Of a stretch of DNA of 64,000 bases, positions 1-10,524 are shown in pieces (position 1 is the first letter of the stretch; each line of letters opens with the position of its first letter). The translations under genes and the position numbers were made by a program. The stretch spans positions 62,001 to 126,000 of the forward strand of contig NRSV01000004.1 in assembly GCA_002286855.1 (NCBI GenBank), given 5' to 3'. Source of the DNA: Bipolaris cookei. Taxonomy: Eukaryota > Ascomycota > Dothideomycetes > Pleosporales > Pleosporaceae. The notes beneath the pieces were generated by a model that did no database searches, was not told the DNA's origin, and saw only the letters and a program-made list of their open reading frames with translations.

Positions 1-1764
1 TACGCACACGCCTACCCTACAGGATACGGCGGCCGTCCAGCCGTCGGCCCACCCATGGTCAACGGACGGCGCAGCAGTGCCATGATGGGTAAGCTCATGG
101 TCGGATCTCTCGCCGGCCTAATGATACTCGAAGGACTTGTCGAGCGCGAACAGTCACAAGAAGAGCCAGAGGGCCGGGGCTTGTTCGCTCTGCCCATCAA
201 CCTGGTCAGCATTCTCGCTCCTCGCGTCTCGCTCGGTGCTTCGTCAGCCCAGATTCCTCTGGCCAAGCTTCTCTTGGTATTCGGTGCCTTCTTCTACCTT
301 GTTGCTCCCCTGTTCGACTTCAAATCGAAGCCGAAGAAGAAGTCTCCATCCATTCTTTTGTCGCCTGCACCGTCACTCGCTTCACCTGTCGAAGTACGCC
401 GAAAAGCTTGGCTCACTGCCATCCAGACAGTCTGGGTACCGCAACACAACTTTGTTCTCGAAATCGCTGCACTCGGCTTGAAGACGCTGAAGCTCAGCAT
501 GCGCAGAATCATCGGCTGGGAAGGCTACGCATACCTCACCGGAACTACCCGGGAACAAGAAGCTGCACGTCTCAAGGCCTGGGAGATTGCTCTAGATGCT
601 CAACTCACCGGCGGTGATGCAGAAATTAGCAAGAGCCGACTTCTCCTCACACTCATCGCCTCTGGAACACTACCCGATACTCCTGCAAGACTGATGCTCC
701 AGGCTTTGCATATCCGAATTGTCCTTTGGGAGATTGGCAATATCGGCCATAGCTCCTTGTGGACACTCAACGACTTGAGCGCCAAATTGGCACGCAGCTA
801 CTGGAACATGGCACGAAGGGAGCATCGCATCGCTGCAAACGCATCCAAGAAAAACAGCGGCATTGAGCCATTGCCGGATCATCTTGCTGCGCTCATTGAG
901 AAGGAATGTGACGATGTCCTCGTTCCTGCAGTCGTACAGCGCGCATATAACATCGCCTGGAACAAGCCCAGCGCTGAGCAAACTACTGTGGATACTTCCA
1001 TGGATGCTGTTGTAGAAGACTTTGCCATCTGCTCACCTCTGGACGCGCTTGCCGCCTGGTATTCGAGCCTCGTATTGAACAAGGGACTAGCCACGACGCT
1101 CGCTACCAAGAACTGCACTCCAAAGGCCAACGTTGTCGCAGACCTTGACCTTGCTTTCCGAGCTGCACCTCCCAACTCGCAAGCTCAGCTTCGTGCCCTT
1201 GTTGCTCAAGCAGTCGTGCTTGACGAGGGTCGCGATGAACGAATTGCAGCAGCTCTCGAGGCCCTCCCGTCTACACCCAAGCCTGCCGATTCCGGATTCA
1301 TCAACATTGTTGGCAACGGCTTTGTAGCACCCGACGTGCGCAAGGCCCTCACTCTCGCTAAATGTATTTCGCTATCTACGTTTTCAACCCCCGAGGCACG
1401 TCGTCGCGCTGTTTTCGTCGTCAACAATACCTACCTGCCCGAGCCCACGACCACACTCCTTAGCTTTGTCGCAGCCCACAAAGTGCTCACACAGTTCATG
1501 TCCGACAACAGTCTGAAGGCTGACACTAGCCGGGGCCTAGAAAGGATTGCCAGTTCTCTCCGCATGTGGATTGGTCATGAGACTGGCAAGAGGAGTGGTG
1601 TGTCGAACAAGGTCAGGGCAAAGATTGTCAACAGCTGTCTTGATGCGAGCAAGAGTCTTGTTGGGCTCGAGCAGAAGAAGGTGGAGCAGGAGGGGACAAA
1701 GAAGAAGAAGGAGGAGTCGGATGTGGATGATGGGTATGCGAGTGCTAGCGTCAAGGATGACTAG
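1..1764 (+). CDS. srbA: SREBP-type sterol/hypoxia regulator, C-terminal part (5' end outside window)
   Basis: The frame is open from base 1, so the gene begins upstream and 587 residues are visible. The first visible part has two hydrophobic segments, about residues 27-45 and 83-105, separated by a short loop. This is the hairpin that anchors SREBP proteins in the ER membrane. The long helical region that follows resembles the C-terminal domain (DUF2014) of fungal Sre1/SrbA. In that family the N-terminal bHLH transcription factor is released by proteolysis when sterol or oxygen is low. The bHLH domain itself is not in the window, so the call rests on the membrane hairpin and the C-terminal domain. 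The tail is lysine/glutamate-rich and ends at a TAG. No intron is needed in the visible part. Confidence 0.75.
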   Translation, partial: YAHAYPTGYGGRPAVGPPMVNGRRSSAMMGKLMVGSLAGLMILEGLVEREQSQEEPEGRGLFALPINLVSILAPRVSLGASSAQIPLAKLLLVFGAFFYLVAPLFDFKSKPKKKSPSILLSPAPSLASPVEVRRKAWLTAIQTVWVPQHNFVLEIAALGLKTLKLSMRRIIGWEGYAYLTGTTREQEAARLKAWEIALDAQLTGGDAEISKSRLLLTLIASGTLPDTPARLMLQALHIRIVLWEIGNIGHSSLWTLNDLSAKLARSYWNMARREHRIAANASKKNSGIEPLPDHLAALIEKECDDVLVPAVVQRAYNIAWNKPSAEQTTVDTSMDAVVEDFAICSPLDALAAWYSSLVLNKGLATTLATKNCTPKANVVADLDLAFRAAPPNSQAQLRALVAQAVVLDEGRDERIAAALEALPSTPKPADSGFINIVGNGFVAPDVRKALTLAKCISLSTFSTPEARRRAVFVVNNTYLPEPTTTLLSFVAAHKVLTQFMSDNSLKADTSRGLERIASSLRMWIGHETGKRSGVSNKVRAKIVNSCLDASKSLVGLEQKKVEQEGTKKKKEESDVDDGYASASVKDD

Positions 1765-2160
1765 GGCTTGAACTGTCTTTCTTTTTATTTCTTGTTTGTT
1801 ATAGGGATAGGGTAAAGCCGGCGTTTTTGGGCAACCAGTGTTGTACGAGAAGGGATATCTTGTCCCAAATGGCGTTTGTACAGGTTGCATATATTTATAC
1901 CTTGCGGGAGCGGCTCCGGCCTGACGGTCACGATTTCGTTTGTCATTACAGTCAGTTGTAGTTTATTTATTATCTAGATAGCTTTGAAATCTGCTACCTA
2001 TTTTATTCAATCTGAGTACTTGGTATTTTTATTTCCTGTTTTTTTTTTGGTTCAAAGTGTATACTTGTCGTGTTTGTTTATTTCCCATTCGAAATGTATT
2101 GTTACATTATGGTATTTCATCGTTCTTGATTAATGACCAAGGAAAAAAAAATACATCTAT
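1765..2160. other. Convergent 3' intergenic region
   Basis: This A/T-rich spacer lies between the tail-to-tail srbA-like and bud32 genes and probably holds both 3' UTRs. It has T-rich runs around 2030-2050 and an A-run near 2143-2151. I see no gene or RNA in it. Confidence 0.6.
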
Positions 2161-3141
2161 TTACCCAAGCATACTCCTCTTCCTCCCTCTCAACCTCACC
2201 CCCTCAAGCCTCTTAAGCACCCCCTTGGCCCCTTTACCCGTCTCCCCATATGCCCTCAGCACCTCCTTAAACAACGGCTCCGCAGCAGGATGTGTGGCAC
2301 TAAACGCGCGCTCAAGCACATACAAATCCACCGCCTTGTCCTCATCCGCAATCGAGGCGCTCGTAAGTCCAAAGTCGATTAGGTAAATCGTGCCTTTGCG
2401 TACGAGTCTCTTTGCTTCTTCTTCTTCTTTTTCGTTGTCTCCATTTTCCCCTTCTCCCTCCGGCGCCGATGATGATAATGATGGTGATGAGGAGGAGGAG
2501 GAGGAGGAGGAGGAGGATGAGGAAGACGGTGAACGAACCATAATATTACTCGTCGTCAAATCTCCATGACAAACACCGACTGAGTGTAATTTCCCGATTT
2601 CCCTACCCACTCGTCCCATAAGTCTTAGTATCTCTTCTTCTTCTTCTTCTTCTTCTTCTTCTTCCTCTCTTTTCCCCTTCTCCTCCTGTCCATCCTCTCC
2701 ATCCTTTCCTTCGCGTGTCGCATGCTTTGCAAGCTCAGCGCGCTTCCCCCGCTCAACCCACACATCCAACACCCACCTCACCGTCCGCCCCCCCAAAAAC
2801 TCAAGCACCAACCATCCTTCCTCCCAATCTGCCCCTAGAACCCCTGGTACATTCACCCCTTCCTTCTTCACACGCAGCAGACTGCGTGCTTCAGCTAGCA
2901 GGCGCTGGCGCGTGAGGCGGCGGTCGAGTGTGGGGTGGCGGTAAGGTTTCGGGGGCCGGTATTTGAGGATTGCGGGGGAGGAGGGATGCAGGAAAGGGGT
3001 TTTGTAGAGGAGAGCTTCTGCGCCTTGGGTTATTGGGGTTAAGGAGGGGAGGGAGAAGGGTGGAGGAGGGTTGTGGAGGGGGAGCGAGGTGCGAGGTGCG
3101 GGTGGGGGGGAGATTGGGGGAGCCAGGGGAGGTTCGGGCAT
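2161..3141 (-). CDS. bud32: EKC/KEOPS complex kinase/ATPase Bud32 (PRPK)
   Basis: Single-exon protein of 326 aa. Bud32 is the small atypical kinase of the KEOPS complex, which makes the t6A modification of ANN-decoding tRNAs and also affects telomeres. Visible marks are the N-terminal QGAEALLYK segment, the catalytic-loop motif CHGDLTTSNIM, the metal-binding LIDFGL motif, and the family-typical C-terminus RGRKRSMLG. The protein is longer than the usual 250-280 aa because of two low-complexity inserts. One is a run of about 14 Glu just before the helix leading to the catalytic loop. The other is a run of about 16 Ser followed by a Glu-rich stretch, between the catalytic loop and LIDFGL. Both are encoded by trinucleotide repeats at about 2634-2662 and 2475-2530. 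The reading frame is intact. Confidence 0.9.
   Translation of the reverse strand: MPEPPLAPPISPPPAPRTSLPLHNPPPPFSLPSLTPITQGAEALLYKTPFLHPSSPAILKYRPPKPYRHPTLDRRLTRQRLLAEARSLLRVKKEGVNVPGVLGADWEEGWLVLEFLGGRTVRWVLDVWVERGKRAELAKHATREGKDGEDGQEEKGKREEEEEEEEEEEEILRLMGRVGREIGKLHSVGVCHGDLTTSNIMVRSPSSSSSSSSSSSSSSPSLSSSAPEGEGENGDNEKEEEEAKRLVRKGTIYLIDFGLTSASIADEDKAVDLYVLERAFSATHPAAEPLFKEVLRAYGETGKGAKGVLKRLEGVRLRGRKRSMLG
2475..2530. repeat. GGA/GAT trinucleotide repeat coding for polySer in bud32
   Basis: This imperfect GAT/GGA repeat on the + strand is read on the minus strand as a serine run inside the bud32 kinase core. A second tract, TTC repeats at about 2634-2662, encodes the glutamate run of the same gene. 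Confidence 0.8.
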
Positions 3142-4194
3142 TGTTTTGCGAGGATTCGTATGCGACGGATTACGTTTATGGGTACGGGAAGGGAATTGTA
3201 GTGTGTCGAGTCGATTGGTATAGTTTATGTTGTTGTTGTTGTTGTTTTTTTAAAGAAATGTCGCGGGTCGCGCGCAAACTGCCCCGCGTTGGCGACAAAC
3301 CAAACCAAACCAAACCAGACCAGACCACCCAGCCTCAGCCCCAGCCTCAGCCCTGCACGATCGCTCGATTCATCTCCCCTACCCCCCCTTGTAATTGGCA
3401 AACCACCAAGCGAGTTGACACCGTCGATCAACCGTTTAACGCCCCCTCCCCCCGGGGTGCCGAAATTAAACTGACATGTAACCCACAACTCGGCAAACCC
3501 AAGCACAGGTAAAAAGATGTACCCGGGGGGATCAACACTTCATGATCGCTGGCCGAGAGGGCACAGGCACACAGATGGAAAGCACGACCAGAGAGAACGT
3601 TCAGTCCCAGCATCACATCATCCATCACAAAGCAATGACGACAATTCCTTTGCAAGCGAGTGATTATTGCATTGAACAATCTCATTCTACATGAATTCAC
3701 TCATCTCTGGTTTTTCCGCCTTGCCATCCCCATGCCACAAAATAGCGACCGAGTCGATCAAAAAACGGACAATTTTGCTAAAGTAAATGATAACACAAGA
3801 AAAAGAAAAAAGGATGCCCAAGGAGTGCAATGATCTCTAGCCGCAGGCAATAGAGTTCGTTGTCCGTGAAGCATAAAAACCAAGTCGCCCATCCCAAAAA
3901 GCCAGAGCCCACCATGCTCGTAAAAGCAATTCGCATAACAGTCCGATAAACACGAAAGGAGAGAAGAAAAAAGGGTTAGGAAAAGAAGATCTTCCCATGA
4001 GGAAGAGACGAAGGGTAATCGTGATGCTGGAACAATGGAAAAAAGCTCGACCTTGGCCGGGATACGGAATCAGCAAGAACAAATGGGCAAGATGATAAAA
4101 AAAGTCGTCATGGGCCGTGAAGAAGCACGTTTGATAAAGCGCCACAGTAATACGCACAAAGGAGCAGAGTCCCGGAATGGTTCTTGTCAAATGC
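3142..4194. other. Intergenic region upstream of bud32
   Basis: The sequence holds the bud32 promoter and probably the 3' UTR of the next minus-strand gene. It contains a GTT microsatellite at about 3230-3246, a CCAAA/CCAGA pentamer array at about 3298-3327 and CAGCC repeats at about 3330-3353. Short open frames here are low-complexity and show no protein-like pattern. Confidence 0.5.
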
Positions 4195-5531
4195 CTAGTA
4201 GAGGGGGGTCTTGCGCTTCTCAGTGCCAGTGAGAATGAGCTTGGGCGTACCACGGCGCTCCTCTGGGCGGATATCAACAAGGCCACCACCAACAGAGGCA
4301 CCGTCATCACTGCTAACACTGTTGGCAGTGTAGGTGCGGTTGATGGAGTTGTCGCGAGAGCGTTCCTTGGAAGCCTTGCGCTCAGAGCCAATAGCGCCAT
4401 TGGCTACAGCGCGAAGGCTGCCAATGCTGGGCTTGCCAGAAAGGCTCCCACTGCCTCCGCTGCGGACACTGTCCGAGTCATTGTCAGACGAAGGAAAGTG
4501 CTCGCTGTCCGGAGAGGCACTTCCACTGCTGGTGCGGTGAGCACGGCGTCCAATTCCAGCGCGGACAAGGTTACCCACAGCCTGGCGGCGTTGACGGGTG
4601 GCAAAGTTCTTACTGCCCTCATGCTTGGTAGTGGGGCGCTCCTTGAGCTCCTCAATTGAAGGAGGGTTGCGGGGCTGGCGGACAGGGTGCTCTCCAGCAC
4701 GTGCCTGACCAGGGCCGAAAGTGCCAGTCATTGGAGTAGCAGGGAAGCCAGCGGAACGGGCGAGTGCAGAGCGGGGGCCCTCGGCAGCTTCGCTCTTTGC
4801 ATCAACAGCAAGAGTAGAAGGGTTCTTCTTGTGTCCGCGACGGAAGGCATTGGCGGATGGTGGCGGAAGAGGAACCACGTCCTGGGGAGGAGTGTTGGAC
4901 TTCTTGGGAGGCGAAGTGCTGCGGGTGGCCCAGGGACTGGGGTTGCTTTCGTTGGGAGGCGACACATGAAGGACAGGAGTGTCAACCTTGGGCGGCGATC
5001 CGGCAAAGCGCGGGGTTGGCGGAGGCGGGGAGTTGGACAGACCCGGCATGGTGTTGAGAGCCTGGACGGCACCATTGTCCTGCCGGTAGCTCGGGTCGAC
5101 GACATACTGGTACTGGCCGGTCATTTGGTTGAAGACCAGGTAGACACCAGGCTGGTTCGTCTCCTGAATTGCAGCAGTGTTGCCAAACTGCTGGCCATAG
5201 ACGTTCATCTGGGGAGTGTATGGCGTGTTGGGGTAGCCGTGTCCTCCGGACATGTTCATGCTGCCAAACTGCTGCGTGGTCAGAGCAAGCAGCTGCTGCT
5301 GGAGCTGCTGTTGCCTCTGGGCAAGGTACATTTCAGTAGCCAGTAGTTGGGCAGCAACGTTGGGGTCCATCTCGCCATCGTCAAACTCGAAAGAAGGAGG
5401 GGCCAGGACCTGGTTGTAGTAGTCTGGCTGCTGCTGCTGCTGCTGCTGAAACTGGTTGACACCGCGGAAGCCGGAGCCGATAGCCGTCTGGGGAACACCC
5501 TGGTTAGCGCCGTTATACTGCTGCCTGGACA

Positions 5532-5571
<40 letters not shown>

Positions 5572-5889
5572 AGCAGCGTTGTTGGCACCAACGTTGTGCT
5601 GTGCCTGGGAATAGGGCGCCGAAGCGGGAGGCTGAGCAGACGTGGGCGTCTTGGGCGCAGTGCGAAGGCCAGCCAAAAGGTGAGAGCGGCTGGTGCGGGG
5701 AGTGGCAATCGAGTCCTCAGCAATGGAGGCGACCTTTGGGGGTGAAGCAACGCTGAGACGCTTAAGCTGAGCGCCCTTTCCGCGCGAGGCAAAGCTAGCG
5801 GTGGGGCCGCCGAATCCGGCCTGGGATTGGAAGTTGTTGTTTTGGTTGTTGTACGTCATTTGAGCAAGACCGCCAGCGTCCATGCTCAT
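4195..5889 (-). CDS. Low-complexity Asn/Gln-rich protein of unknown function
   Basis: Single-exon frame of 564 aa. I do not recognise the family. The N-terminus has a short conserved-looking segment around SRSHLLAGLRTAPKTP. A polyAsn run and then a polyGln run follow, encoded by repeats at about 5530-5571 and 5431-5449. A Gln-rich helix-prone stretch (MYLAQRQQQLQQQLLALTTQ) comes next. The centre is Pro/Ser-rich. The C-terminal third is basic and Ser-rich (RRQRRQAVGNLVRAGIGRR), and the protein ends in KRKTPLY. There is no signal peptide or membrane segment. The composition suggests an intrinsically disordered nuclear or cytoplasmic RNA- or chromatin-associated protein, but that is only inference. 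The length of the frame and C/G-biased third positions support a real gene. Confidence 0.7.
5431..5571. repeat. Coding CTG and GTT trinucleotide repeats (polyGln, polyAsn)
   Basis: A CTG tract at about 5431-5449 and a GTT tract at about 5530-5571 on the + strand encode glutamine and asparagine homopolymers in the minus-strand gene. Their lengths are likely to vary between strains (inference). Confidence 0.8.
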
Positions 5890-7009
5890 TTTGGTGGTCT
5901 AAAAAGAGGTTCGAACAAAGGGTAAGACTGCAAGTTGGAGGGGGGATGAAGCGTATGCAGGGAGCAGACGAGAAAGGATACAGAATCGAAGATGATGCAG
6001 ACGAGCTCGACAGTCGACGGTGGGCGGACGTGCGAAGGGGCTGGCGATTACGGGATTAAGGATCGTACTGATCAGAAGTTGTGTAAGGTAGAGGTTGGAA
6101 TCGAAAACCGGCCGATGGGCAATGCAGTTGGAGCTATTAAAAAAGGCTGTGGTCGCTGCGTGGTGCGGCGGTATGCGCAGGGTTGGGAGGCAGGAGCAAA
6201 TGTGGTGGCGGGCAGGCGGGGTGGGCCTAGGGCACAAAAGCTGCAAGGTATGCGGCGACGGAAGCTCTCTCTTTTTTTGTTGTAGATGAAGGTGAATACA
6301 CGAACAGGCCGTGACGGGAGCAGTGGGCAGGCAAGCTGACGATGACGCGTCGACGAGCAAGTTCTTTTTTGGAGGGATGGCGGGGAGCGACGGGACTGGC
6401 GCGCTCACACACAAAGGCAGATTAGGCGGAGGGTAAGCTGGTCCAAAGAAGCGGAACAGGTAGAAGATGCAGAAGCAGCGGGTGGGTGGCAGAAGAGAGC
6501 GAGGGGAGGATGGTGGAAGAGAGCGCAACGGGAAGAGAGAGGAAGATGGAAGAGGGAAGGGCGAGATGGAGGAGGGGGCGAGGAAGAGAAAAGTGACGGG
6601 CACAGCGAGAGGAGAGGGAAGAGAGAGAAAGAGACGGGCGGTGGGGACTGTGGGCGGCGCTATAAGGTGACGGGGCGTGGGTGGCAGGACAGGGCGGGTT
6701 AGCAGCTCAGCAGCTCCCCTGCATCGGGCTAGGCCCAAAGCAGGCCCCCTGGCCAGGCTGCCAGACGCTGGATGCAGACTGCAGACTTTGAAACGCTGGG
6801 TTCTGATGCGCAATCACGGAGGAGCCACCGTTCCTGCGTGCGTGTGCGACTTACTGCGGCCTTTTGCTCGTGTCCGTGTTCGGCAGGTATTATGCTGGGT
6901 CCAGGTGTGCAGTGGTGTCTGCTATGCGCGGCCTCAGCCTGCCCGTCTCGAGTGCAGGCGAGGTTTCAGGCGCACGCGGCGGCCGTTGTCGCCATCCATC
7001 GCCCATGGC

Positions 7010-7055
7010 CATGAGGGCCATGAGGGCTATGAGGGCCATGATGGCCATCAATGGC
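7010..7055. repeat. Nine-bp minisatellite CATGAGGGC
   Basis: About five head-to-tail copies with single-base variants. It lies in the gene-free region and its multiple-of-three unit keeps short frames open by chance. Confidence 0.7.
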
Positions 7056-7330
7056 ATGGCCACAGCCCTCACCGCAACGCGCGCACCGCTGCACCGGACA
7101 GCGTCTATTGGCGGCCTCTGGGCCAGTCGTTGGTAGCGTGGCAGCAGTCGCCAACGGCGGCCACGCCAAGTCGCGCCGCTACTGGCCAGCCCCGAGGCCA
7201 CGACGGCTCTCAGCCACCAAGCAACCCCCGTCTAAATATACTCTGCCCGCCAGCTGTCTGTCCCCGGCCATTCACCATCCACCATCCCGGCCATTCACCA
7301 TCCACCATCCACCATTCACCACTCACCAGT

Positions 7331-7367
7331 CCAGCGCCCTCCAGCGCCCTCCAGCGCCCTCCAGCGC
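7331..7367. repeat. Ten-bp minisatellite CCAGCGCCCT
   Basis: Three perfect tandem copies followed by a partial copy, in the gene-free region. Confidence 0.8.
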
Positions 7368-8977
7368 ATCTCACTCCATCGCGATGCAGCGCCAGCGCAG
7401 ATCTGCCCACCCACCCGTCGCTGCATATACCTTCGCATTCAGTTCCCTTTTCCTCCTCCTCTCGCCAACAAACTCTCGCTTCCTCACACTGGCGGTCCTT
7501 TTCTCGAGCCGCCTGGTGCTCAAGCGGGTCTGAAACTGTCGCTCCGTCTCAACTCCCGTGGCCCGTGCACCGCTCCCTCATCTCGCTGCCGCCTGCCCTG
7601 CAGACTGCAGACGGACCTGCCAAGCCTCCTCCCATGCCTACAAACGCCCTCTTGTCCTCCTCCACCTCTGCGTAGCCTGCCGCTTTCTGCCTTCTCCTCG
7701 TGGCCTTTACTTGGCTGGCTGGCTGGCGGGCTGGCGGGCTGGCGGCGGCGGCGGCTCCTTCACAGGCGACAACACCTGTCCAACGGCGTTGATCAGTGCT
7801 GCAAATCCCATCTCACCTGCTGCCAGCGCGCCTCTTCCGTCCGGTAAGCTGCGCTAAGCGCTACTGGACCCCCCGGCCGGCTAGAGCAAACACTAAAATG
7901 CTTTGCTGCCATCTGACTGCTTTGTCGATAAAAACAAATCATGCTCCTTTTTGCTCCGTCGCCTCAATCGGGCCAGCACGGCCATGCACAGTGGGGCCGA
8001 GCTACCGATTCCGGCACCGCCCATGTGCTCTTGTGAGGCTTGCTACGGCAAGGCACAAGGCCATGGCGGATTCATATATACACACCACCACCGCTGGCTC
8101 CATCCTCGCTGTATCATCCTCCCGTCCCCATCTCATAAACGCTTCGTGCCTCACCTCGCTCTCGTGTCTCCAAGTCTGTTTCACTCAGATTGATGATCCA
8201 GATTGCTGACGCTCTGGTGCCACAGAGCTACTTGTTTCGAACCCCCTCCGAGCTTCTCGGATACTTTGTCCTGCGAGCCTGCGTCCCTACCCTCGGGTGC
8301 ACCGAGCATGTGGTTTGCGAAGCTTTTCACGTGACTACCGTTTTTCTTCTTCCGCTTGCACTTGCCAATGGCTGCGTAAATCATAATCTTGGCATGCATC
8401 CATACTGTGTCTATGCCTCGAACTCATAACATGCACCCACAAGACGAAAATCGTCATCCAACCAGCTTGCTCACTACCTGCCTTCAGCCCTTGCCAACTC
8501 ATCAGCCCATCTCATCTGCAACGCACAAAACAAGCGATGCGTTTGTTTGCCTCGATTCTGTCACTGTTTGCCTACACTCTCTCACAAACTCGTCCATTCG
8601 TCTTTGTCATCTCACCCCACAAAGCGTTTCTTCATGTTTGGGACTTGGCATGAGACTCGGAACGAAACATCTGACAGCACCAACACTACGCAATGTTGAG
8701 TTGTCTATGGCCAATAGCTTCGTCACCCAGGTCAGAAGCATGTTTTCAATCGCTTCATGTTCCGTTTCTCCTGAAGTATACAAGGAAAATATACAAAGCC
8801 AGGCTCTTAGGCATATCCAAAATCCTGAGTATTTATCTTCCTGATGCCGTGATATGATTCAGCCAGATTTGCAGGCCACTTCTACTTTGTTCTTTACATA
8901 CTACCATTACCAGATATACTCTTCACCACACACCCTAAATCATAATTTGTCTGATCCTACAAACTATCATCTTCACC

Positions 8978-9670
8978 ATGCTCTTCTCTACTATCCTATA
9001 TGCAGCTCTTGCTCAGAGCTTGACAGCCTCTGCCGCGACAATGATGGTCACGGTCGCTGCCAACAACAAGTTTCAGTTCACACCAAACTCCGTCACTGCT
9101 CAACCCGGAGACACGGTCGCCTTCAACTTTGTCGCTCAGGTACGTCCATCAGCGCTTTCATCTTCGCCCTTTATCAAACGCTAACTCTTACCCTCACAGA
9201 ACCATAGCGTGGCCTCCTCGACAGCAAACCAGCCCTGCCAACCCGGACCCAACGCCCTCTTCTCTGACTTCCAGCCCATCCCGGGTAACCCAAAGGGCAG
9301 CCCCAACCCCGCCAACGGCCGCCGCCAGACCGGCAACACCCCCATGTTCATGGTCCCCATTACCGATAACCAGCCCATCTACGTCTACTGCCCCCAAGCC
9401 CAGCACTGCCAGCAAGGCATGGTCATGGTTATCAACCCTCCCAACGCTGCTGCCGTTACCCAATACCAAAACGCCGCCGCACAGGCAAAGAACAACATCC
9501 CCCCCAATGGTGGTGTCAACGGCGGCCAGGTTATCAACAGCAATGCTGGAACGAACCCCAAGAATGTCCTTGGTGCCAAGGCCGGTGATGCGGCAAAGAG
9601 TAAGGGCAAAAAGGCCGGTGGTGCTGCTGGTGGTCTTGCGGGACTCCTGGGAGGTCTTGGAGGAAACTAG
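8978..9670 (+). CDS. Secreted cupredoxin-domain protein
   Basis: Two exons, 8978-9139 and 9200-9670. The 60-bp intron runs GTACGT...ACAG and keeps the frame, giving 210 aa. A signal peptide is visible (MLFSTILYAALAQSLTASA). The cupredoxin fold follows, with the typical opening NKFQFTPNSVTAQPGDTVAFNF. A complete type-1 copper ligand set appears to be kept: His in NHSV, then Cys, His and Met in YCPQAQHCQQGM. After the domain there is a Gln/Asn/Gly-rich stretch and a glycine-rich C-terminus that could be a weak GPI signal. Such small fungal cupredoxins are extracellular and mostly of unknown role. The intron sits exactly before the conserved NHS motif, which supports the gene model. Confidence 0.85.
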
Positions 9671-10296
9671 TGTGCGTAATGAACTTGACGGTCGTAACAA
9701 AAAAAGCTATGATGTATGAGTTTGACATGGGTAATATTTGGGTAGTAATGGCTGGATTAATGCATTGGGTTGCATGCGCGGGCCGTTTAACACACACTGA
9801 TGATAATAAATAGTTCCTAGGTTTAAAAAAAGTTAGTAATGATATACCCACTTTCGTTAAAAAATATCCCAAACACTCGCGTTTACTGCAGTGAACAGCG
9901 TGACCAGTTCCTTTTCACCCCGCCAAGCCAAGCAAGTTCGAAGACGGTTAACTTGTGGCCTGCGGGTTAGGAACAATACTACTACCAGCACCCCCCGTCC
10001 ATCTATCTAGCAAAACACTCTCACTTCTGCCACAATATCACCTACCATGAGTAGAACAATGGCAAGCAGAACAATACCTAGCATACAGTTACAACCACCA
10101 TACCTATATCTAACCCCCCAACGCCCTCTCCTCTCTCCACCTTACCTCCCATCAATCAAACCAACTCCAAAAAAAATATTCACACCGCAAAATAATCGGC
10201 TGGCCCGAAATTCCACCATCAATCTTTCCAACGAGCTCACCTTATCACTTCACGATCAACTCATCCAACAACTCAACCTCATCACTAAACAAAAAA
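9671..10296. other. Intergenic region
   Basis: It holds the 3' UTR of the cupredoxin gene and C/A-rich sequence around 10080-10290. I see no supported feature. Confidence 0.5.
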
Positions 10297-10524
10297 ATGT
10301 CAACCCTCTTCCCAACACTCCTACACCACCTCCTCACCTCCCCCCCTTTCACCCCTTCTCTCCGCCTCATCGACATGTGTGCCATTGTGCACACTCACAT
10401 CAAGTCCATCACCCGCGGATTCCACACTTCAACGCAGCGCAACCGCCATTACGGCAAGAAGGACGTAGGAGGGCAGAAGGTGCAGCGGAGTCCCATAGTG
10501 GGGCCGGGGTGTGCGGTGATGTGA
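10297..10524 (+). CDS. Possible small protein, 75 aa, with mitochondrial-like segment
   Basis: This short frame has C/G-biased third codon positions and contains ITRGFHTSTQRNRHYGKK, which looks like a mitochondrial targeting or processing segment. Three bases after its stop there is a textbook intron (GTAAGT at 10527, TACTAAT at about 10539, acceptor ending at 10586). A transcript therefore probably exists here, but the correct start and frame are uncertain. A frame after the intron stays open to about 10667. No family is recognised. Confidence 0.3.
   Translation: MSTLFPTLLHHLLTSPPFTPSLRLIDMCAIVHTHIKSITRGFHTSTQRNRHYGKKDVGGQKVQRSPIVGPGCAVM

Larger units (their letters stand above)
5890..8977. 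other. Three-kilobase gene-free region with pyrimidine-rich promoter and minisatellites
   Basis: No convincing gene is seen. On the minus strand about 6450-6660 is strongly C/T-rich, as in core promoters and 5' leaders of well-expressed fungal genes, so this is probably the promoter and long leader of the polyN gene. Further out there is a 9-bp tandem repeat (CATGAGGGC, about five copies, 7010-7055), CCATTCACCATC repeats at about 7268-7325, three copies of CCAGCGCCCT at 7331-7367, and a GGCTGGCG array at about 7710-7757. The last few hundred bases are ordinary A/T-richer sequence before the cupredoxin start. Confidence 0.5.

Noticed and set aside
5899..6813. 304-aa open frame on the minus strand upstream of the polyN gene
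   Set aside because: It is created by a long C/T-rich tract that reads as Pro/Leu/Ser; this looks like leader or promoter sequence rather than protein.
6677..7675. 332-aa open frame on the + strand
   Set aside because: Composition is low-complexity (His/Pro/Ser runs from minisatellites), no domain is visible, and it overlaps the pyrimidine-rich promoter region of the neighbouring gene.
8200..8260. tRNA-like B-box (TTTCGAACCCC)
   Set aside because: No matching A-box or cloverleaf could be formed around it.
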